Shown piece after piece: positions 58,735 through 64,000 of a stretch of DNA of 64,000 bases. Made by a program: the position numbers and the translations under genes. Under the pieces are notes generated by a model, which was not told where the DNA came from, searched no databases, and worked only from the letters and a program-made list of their open reading frames with translations. This stretch comes from Cornus controversa. Taxonomy: Eukaryota; Streptophyta; Magnoliopsida; Cornales; Cornaceae. Numbering within the stretch: position 1 is the stretch's first letter; every line of letters starts with the position of its first letter. Location of the stretch: NCBI GenBank assembly GCA_026545225.1, contig CM048845.1, forward strand, positions 57,850,033 through 57,914,032, read 5' to 3'.

Positions 58735-59065
58735 GTCATTGGATTTAAAGACTTCATTTCTATTTGGACAAGAAAAAAAATCCTATTTGCAATAGGGTTC
58801 TCAAGTTTTCCATTCCACTTAGACAAAAAAAAAAATCCTATTTGCAATAGGATCCTCAAGTCTACAATTTCAGTTAGATAAGGAAAAAAAATCCTATTTG
58901 CAGGTCAAGTTTTCAATTCCACTTGGATAAGGAAAAAAAATCATATTTGCAATAGGATCCTCAAGGCTACAATTCCATTTGGAAGAAAAAAAAATCTTAT
59001 TTGCAATAGAACCCTTAAGTCTTTGTTTCAACTTGACAAAGAAGACATCCTCTTTGCAGTTAGAT
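58735..59065 (+). repeat. 57-bp hairpin array of E4
   Basis: Five to six units with ATCCTATTTGCAATAGGAT-type hairpins, clearest near 58780, 58835, 58890, 58940 and 58990. Confidence 0.85.
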
Positions 59066-59171
59066 TTTTGCAACAAAAAAAAAAAAAGTTATGCGAAAGT
59101 TAAATACTTCAAGTCCCGCTTTAGGTTCGTAACAAGCTCAATATAGCACAACATTTGAAGTGGGGGCAATT

Positions 59172-59358
59172 TATAGACATTAAAAAATTACACGATAAAC
59201 CTAAAATATAATTTAGGCTTATCTTCAGTTTAGCCCACTTTGAAATATGGCCCAATGAGTCAGATAATTTAAAAATCAGACCCACTACAAATAAATGAGT
59301 TATGGACTGGTCTAAATTGTCTGAGAAGTCCAAGCCCACTTGAAAATTGGTCTAATGG

Positions 59359-59389
<31 letters not shown>

Positions 59390-59871
59390 ATTATCAACAG
59401 AGATAAATATTATATATATATTGGATAATTATCAAAATGATCATAAAAGATAATTATAGGATAATTATCAAAAGAAAAGAAAGTTACAAATCTACCCCTC
59501 CGATGAGCCTATAAATAAAGGTCTAGAGGTGAGGGCAAAGAGACTAGAAGATTCTCAAAAAAAATAAAAAAGCTGAAACTCTGCAGAAGTTTTCACTCAA
59601 AATCCAAAACTCTAAAGCACCTAAACCCTGAAGGAGAAGAACAACAAGCACATCATCCACGTGCCGTTCTTAACCAAAGTTTCAATCCAAGTCAAGATCA
59701 AGCTCTAGCAGCCCTTGAAGCTGGATCATCAAGAAGATCGAATCAGAGGAATTCATCTTTCTTTTGTAAAGATACACAGAGAATTGAACCCATTTTTCTT
59801 AAATTAATAAAATTATTTATTTGTTACCAATTTTCATTACTAGATTTTTGGACACGAAATTTGTGTGTACA
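59172..59871 (+). mobile_element. LTR shared by Tat-like elements E4 and E5
   Basis: It starts TATAGACATTAAAAAATTAC (first G changed to A), ends AAATTTGTGTGTACA, 700 bp. The 3' internal region and purine tract of E4 precede it. A primer site (CTGGCACGCCTAGTGGGAC, from 59877) and gag start follow it. It therefore acts as both 3' and 5' LTR. Confidence 0.85.
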
Positions 59872-60172
59872 AATTTCTGGCACGCCTAGTGGGACATTCT
59901 CTGCCTCTCATCTCTGTCTCCTACATCATATCTCTCAAACTCCGTTCGTTAGAATCTATGGCTCCTTCCAAGGTTTCGACTACAAACAAGAAAACTACAA
60001 AAGACACCACTGCTGCACTGTCCAACATCAAAATTGTCGCAAGCAGTGGTATAAATGCCAGGAACCTGTCAAATAGCAAGTCCACTGACGCGTAGCAAAA
60101 CCAAAGCAATTGCTTCACTCAAGAATCAGCAAGATTCAGTGAAAACCAATCCTGCTAAACCAATGGGTCTAA
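59872..60172 (+). pseudogene. gag start of E5, truncated
   Basis: The primer site is followed by MAPSKVSTTNKKTTKDTTAA at 59958 and about 45 more codons, matching E2 and E1 gag. At about 60165-60172 the sequence jumps from gag (AATCCTGCTAAACCAATG) into the middle of an LTR, so nearly the whole internal region has been deleted. Confidence 0.85.
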
Positions 60173-60747
60173 TGGACTGGTCTAAATTGTCTGAGAAATC
60201 CAAACCCACTTAAAAATGGGTCTAATGGATAATTATATATATTTATATATATATATATATATGTAATTATCAACAAAGATAAATATTATGTATATATTAG
60301 ATAATTATCAAAATTATCATAAAAGATAATTATAGGATAATTATCAAAAGAAAAGAAAGTTAAAAATATACCCCTCCGGTGAGCCTATAAATAAAGTTCT
60401 AAAGGTGAGGGAAAAGAGACCAGAAGATTCTCAGAAAAAAAAAAAAACTGAAACTCTATAGAAGTCTTCACTCAAAAACCAAAGCTCCAAAGCACCTAAA
60501 CCCTGAAGGAGAAGAACAACGAGCACATCATTCATGTGCCATTCTTCATCAAAGTTTCAATCCAATTCAAGATCAACCTCTAAACAGCCCTTGAAGCCGG
60601 ATCATCAAGGAGATCAAATCAGAGGAATTTATCTTTCTTTTGTAAAGATTCACAGAGAATTGTACCCATTTTTCTTAAATTAATAAATTTGTTTATTTGT
60701 TACTAATTTTCGTTCCTATATTTTCGGACACGAAATTTGTGTGTACA
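60173..60747 (+). mobile_element. 3' LTR of E5, 5'-truncated
   Basis: It joins gag near ATGGACTGGTCTAAATTGTC and continues collinearly with the LTR to AAATTTGTGTGTACA at 60747. About 575 of 690 bp remain. Confidence 0.85.
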
Positions 60748-61241
60748 TGTCCAACTCACCGAATCTCTAGCTAAGTGCTCCTCAAGCCTTAAGATGCGTT
60801 TGACTGGTTCTCACACAAGTGCATCTCAAGTAGTCTCCAGGAACAAGTAGTAGTAAAGTTGTTTTTAATTTGGTAATTGAATTAGAACTTGTTGTCTTTA
60901 ATTTCTAAAGAATACAACTGTATGGTGCTTCTTAGATCTATCCAACTTCCATTGTTAATAATTCCTCACCAACGTGTTGGAAAATAAGTTTAGAACGCTT
61001 TTGGACTTGGTATATATATATATATATAAAGATAGAGCATCCCTGGTATAAATTATTGATGTATACACTGAATCATGAATAGTAGTACAGGGAGTTTCTA
61101 CAATTTTATTGAACCAACTAGATCATACAACATATCACTCAAAGAATTGGTAAGTAATAATATTACAATGTGTTAGTACTGTGAGCTGTACTTTCGTGCT
61201 TTTGACAAAAGACAACACACATATATACTAACTATGTGCAC
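60748..61241. other. DNA between E5 and the Athila-like solo LTR
   Basis: No gene recognised. There is a (TA)n run near 61011-61026. The last five bases (TGCAC, 61237-61241) are the left target duplication of the next element. Confidence 0.6.
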
Positions 61242-62633
61242 TGATCGACATTGAATGTTACGTATTCTAGCCTCTTAATTTGCATATTTTATTCTCTTAG
61301 TGATAATTTATATGTGATTTTACTCTGTTTTTGTGATTTCTGTCTTTTTCAGGGCCTTAATGATTATTTCAGATAAAATCATAATTTTGGGCTTTTAAAG
61401 ATGATATCCAAGAAGGTTATATGAAGCCTACATCTAATGGGTCCATTCAACTCCATATTTCAACTCAAATAGCCCAAGGAAGAGGTTCAAAAGAATTATA
61501 ACTGCTTAAGAAGATTACAGGCCTGAAGTCCAATTCTGCGCATAATCTAATTTTAATCCCATTTTGGAAAGTGGACCTAAAGTCTTATTTCTGAGCGTCA
61601 ATTCGACTTGATTTTAATAAAGGTTGAACAAAATTCGATTCTGAACACTTTTGTATTTCACGTAAATTTCGTGAATCGGACTTCTACTAGGTCAAAACTT
61701 GGGCCGAATATCAGTAGAAAAATTCACTTGGTTAGGGCTGCGGAAAAACTCTAATTATCTCCTAATTGAATTAGGACTTTATCTCCTAATTGGATTAGAA
61801 CTTTATGTATTCTCTTGGGGTATAAAGTGGTAAATTGGAGGCTATTTTGAGAGGAGAAAACAAATGTAGGCCAAGATAGAGAATACAGAGACAATCTGGG
61901 TTTTATTTACTTATTATATCTTTTATTTATTTGTTATCTTCTTCTTCTATCATGTGTAACTAAACTCCTCAACTATGGTTGAGGAGGAAACCTCCATTAA
62001 TGAAGTGAAGTTCTTTTGTTAATTAATTGATTCCTATGTGTATGATTTAAATGCTTATGATTTTCGCTTTTTGTGATTAATTATTTTATAGTTCTTTCAC
62101 CATCTATATCATGTATATATGGTAGTTAGAAAGTATTATAATTAATCTAAGCTTGGGTTTGTATTTCTTAAAAGTGATAATCTTTGATCTTATGTTTTTC
62201 ATTAAATTGGATACATAAGATGCTTAAAATTTTATACTAGTAAAGCGATGAAAAATCTACCTTTTTGATATATTTTTCATAGTGTTTTATTGTTAAATCT
62301 TAAGTGAGCAATAGATTGATTTCTTAATTGCTATTCTAAATTTGGGAATTAATAAATAAATATTAGAAGTTTCATAGATTTAATGGTGGTAGAATCCGAA
62401 ACCTTAATTATTTTCTCTGTTTGATTTTAATAGTGTTATTTTATTTTCATGTTAGTCTAATTTCTCTCAAATCAACCAAAATTTGTTTAAACTATATTAG
62501 TTTTAAATTAATTCGAATTTATATTAGTTTTTCTTTTCAAAGCATTCCCTTGGATTTGACCTCATTCTTGCCGATCTATATTTCAATAGATTCGTACACT
62601 TGCAAGTTATTTTACATTTTTAAAACAACATCA
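61242..62633 (+). mobile_element. Athila-like solo LTR with TSD TGCAC
   Basis: It begins TGATCGACATTGAATG, ends AAAACAACATCA, 1392 bp, flanked by TGCAC at 61237-61241 and 62634-62638. Its start matches the solo LTR at 32589 and the LTR at 27369-28620. U5 carries GATTCGTACACTTGCAAG near 62589. No internal sequence remains. It ends 246 bp from the TIR gene's stop codon. Confidence 0.9.
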
Positions 62634-62807
62634 TGCACCAAAAAGAATAAGAGGATAAAAGAGATTACAATTTAATTTATTAGCAAATTAAACAAATGAT
62701 CGAAAAAACCCAGCAAATTATAAGTGATGAAAGAATCGAAATTATCAGGAGTTGGCATGCATCTTGTATAGTTAATACTTCATTATTGATGCATGCAGTA
62801 CTAGAAT

Positions 62808-62814
<7 letters not shown>

Positions 62815-62851
<37 letters not shown>
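62815..62851. repeat. (TA)n microsatellite in the TIR gene 3' region
   Basis: TA run of about 37 bp starting roughly 30 bp past the stop codon. Further TA runs lie in the intron (63103-63122, 63271-63288). Confidence 0.9.
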
Positions 62852-62855
<4 letters not shown>

Positions 62856-62878
62856 CTGTCAGGTAGGGATTTGAGGAT

Positions 62879-63824
62879 TCACTCTTCATCCTCGAGCTCT
62901 ATCAAGGTCTCTGTCACAATGTCTGCAGCATTTGTTACCACTTCTGACCAGTTCCTACACAGGGAATGAAAAATTAAGAAGAAGAAAGCTACAATACATA
63001 CCCAAGAAACATACACATATATTATATCTCAATTATTTTATTATGCTCAATATTCTACTAATCGGTATATATTATTTAAATTTCAGCCCTTTGTACCTGT
63101 CATATATATATATATATATATAATCGCTTATATATTATATATGTATAACAGTTTTATTGTTATTTAAGCAATGCACCTATAAGAATCATTATATATATAT
63201 GACTTGTGAATATGTCTAATGGTTGTCTATTGCATGCATAAGAATCAACTCTACTAGCTAGTATGGCATAATATATATATATATATATAACACATAGTAC
63301 CAATGGTTGCAGCAGCGATATTACCACATCAAATTAGCTACAAACTAATTAAGAAACAAGAAAGTTAATTGATTTTACCCTTTAAGAGAGTCGAAGGAGA
63401 GTCCTACTGTGTACTTGGCCTCTTCAAGTGCCATATTGAACTTCTGGAGCTCCTCAGGTGGACAAGTTCCATTGTCGACGACTCGAAGTTCGGAGGGCTT
63501 AACATCACAGAAGATAGGGATAACCTTCTTCTTAGACTCTACCATGAGAGCCAATTCATGGAGACAGAAGTATGACTCACAATAACGCGGTGAGAAGACC
63601 GCAACACCAATTTTACACTCATGTATGGCATTGTTTATCTTCTCGAACAGCTTGTCCCCTGGTTTCATGTTCTTGTTGTCCAAGAAAGGATGGATATCGA
63701 GTCGGACAAGGTGATCGTAGAGTAACGAAGCCACAGTTCGCTTCGTATCAATGCTTCTGTGGTTAATGAAGACTTCACATCGTCTAATGATTTTTCGTAC
63801 GTCCATGGCTGCGTAGCGATGCAT
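62879..63824 (-). CDS. TIR-only protein, two exons
   Basis: The coding sequence is the complement of 63379-63824 joined to 62879-62954, about 173 residues. Exon 1 encodes a TIR domain: CEVFINHRSIDTKRTVASLL (box 1), FLDNKNMKPGDKLFEKINN, VAVFSPRYCESYFCLHELAL (box with the conserved Glu that is catalytic in NADase TIRs) and KVIPIFCDVKPSELR. It ends YTVGLSFDSLKG. The intron has a GTAAAA donor at 63378 and a TGTAG acceptor at 62955-62956. Exon 2 adds NWSEVVTNAADIVTETLIEL and an acidic end. No NB-ARC or LRR follows. TIR-domain proteins act in plant immunity and TIR catalysis makes NAD-derived signals. Start could also be the Met seven codons in (63806). A (TA)n tract lies about 35 bp upstream of the ATG. 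The only intact gene in the window. Confidence 0.9.
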
Positions 63825-64000
63825 GGCTTTGTTTTTCTTTGTATTGATCGATAGTGTTATATATATATATATATATATATACGGTGATTGTACGAAGGTA
63901 CAGAAAGCTTGTTTGTGGGGACTGGGGTGGTGTTACATTTATAGGAGCTTGAAGTTCGCGGCACTCCACTTTTATTTTTATTTTTTAAATTCATGTTGTG
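63825..64000 (-). promoter_or_regulatory. upstream region of the TIR gene
   Basis: A (TA)n tract at about 63859-63881 could supply TATA function for the minus-strand TIR gene, but simple repeats make this uncertain. No other motif is clear before the window ends. Confidence 0.35.

Larger units (their letters stand above)
57152..59171 (+). mobile_element. E4 3' internal region with polypurine tract and hairpin array
   Basis: 57160-57590 is the unique block shared with 55255 and, in reverse, with 35390-35620 (CCTGCAGGAATTGACC). 57600-58190 is an almost pure A/G tract of about 590 bp. 58470-58560 is shared with E2 and E3 (GATATCAGAGTGTGGCTG). The hairpin array is at 58735-59065 and the purine tract GAAGTGGGGGCAATT at 59156-59170. 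Confidence 0.8.

Overview
This is a stretch of eudicot plant nuclear genome. It is AT-rich, has long (TA)n tracts, introns with GT/AG borders and a TIR-domain gene, and is dominated by decayed and nested LTR retrotransposons. No bacterial-style operons, tRNA genes or CRISPR arrays are seen. All calls come from reading the sequence and from remembered family motifs; no database search was run.

Layout. 1-2067: AT-rich DNA with no recognisable gene. 2068-6717: decayed Ty1/copia element (Tork/Tnt1-like) whose 5' LTR is split by a 2.47-kb Ty3-type solo LTR with target duplication GATTG. 6718 to about 8600: reverse-oriented LTR-like sequence. 9600-10700: remnants of host genes (exons resembling DUF952 and an N-terminal C2 domain) and a 315-bp TRIM element. 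12883-14713: Rf-like PPR pseudogene on the minus strand. 15118-19569: Tekay/Del-like chromovirus piece in the order pol-LTR-primer site. 21780-25650: a second chromovirus in the same order on the minus strand. 26130-29750: Athila-like gag, primer site and LTR on the minus strand. 29830-31656: hAT/ZMYM1-like transposase fragment.

32043-40735: an AAA-ATPase gene of the BCS1/AATP type. It carries a nonsense codon and is split by a minus-strand Tat-lineage retrotransposon (E1). E1 itself contains an Athila-like solo LTR (TSD AGAAG) and a Cassandra-like 5S-bearing solo LTR (TSD ACCAC). 41081-53414: the most complete element (E2), same Tat family, plus strand: gag, protease, RT, archaeal-type RNase H, integrase, then an antisense open region resembling the plant mobile domain, a 42-bp tandem array, a purine tract and a 57-bp hairpin array before the 3' LTR. 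53416-60747: further copies (E3-E5). They include head-to-head LTRs, a captured exon of the TOR kinase gene, and two elements sharing one LTR. 61242-62633: Athila-like solo LTR (TSD TGCAC).

62879-63824: the only gene that looks intact, a two-exon TIR-only protein of about 173 residues on the minus strand.

Main points of interest: the unusual 3' non-coding architecture of the Tat family; four separate LTRs flanked on both sides by internal sequence; clusters of TTTCGAT-type palindromes shared by different LTR families; a 19-bp repeat whose hairpin arms vary together; and several host genes destroyed or captured by retrotransposons.
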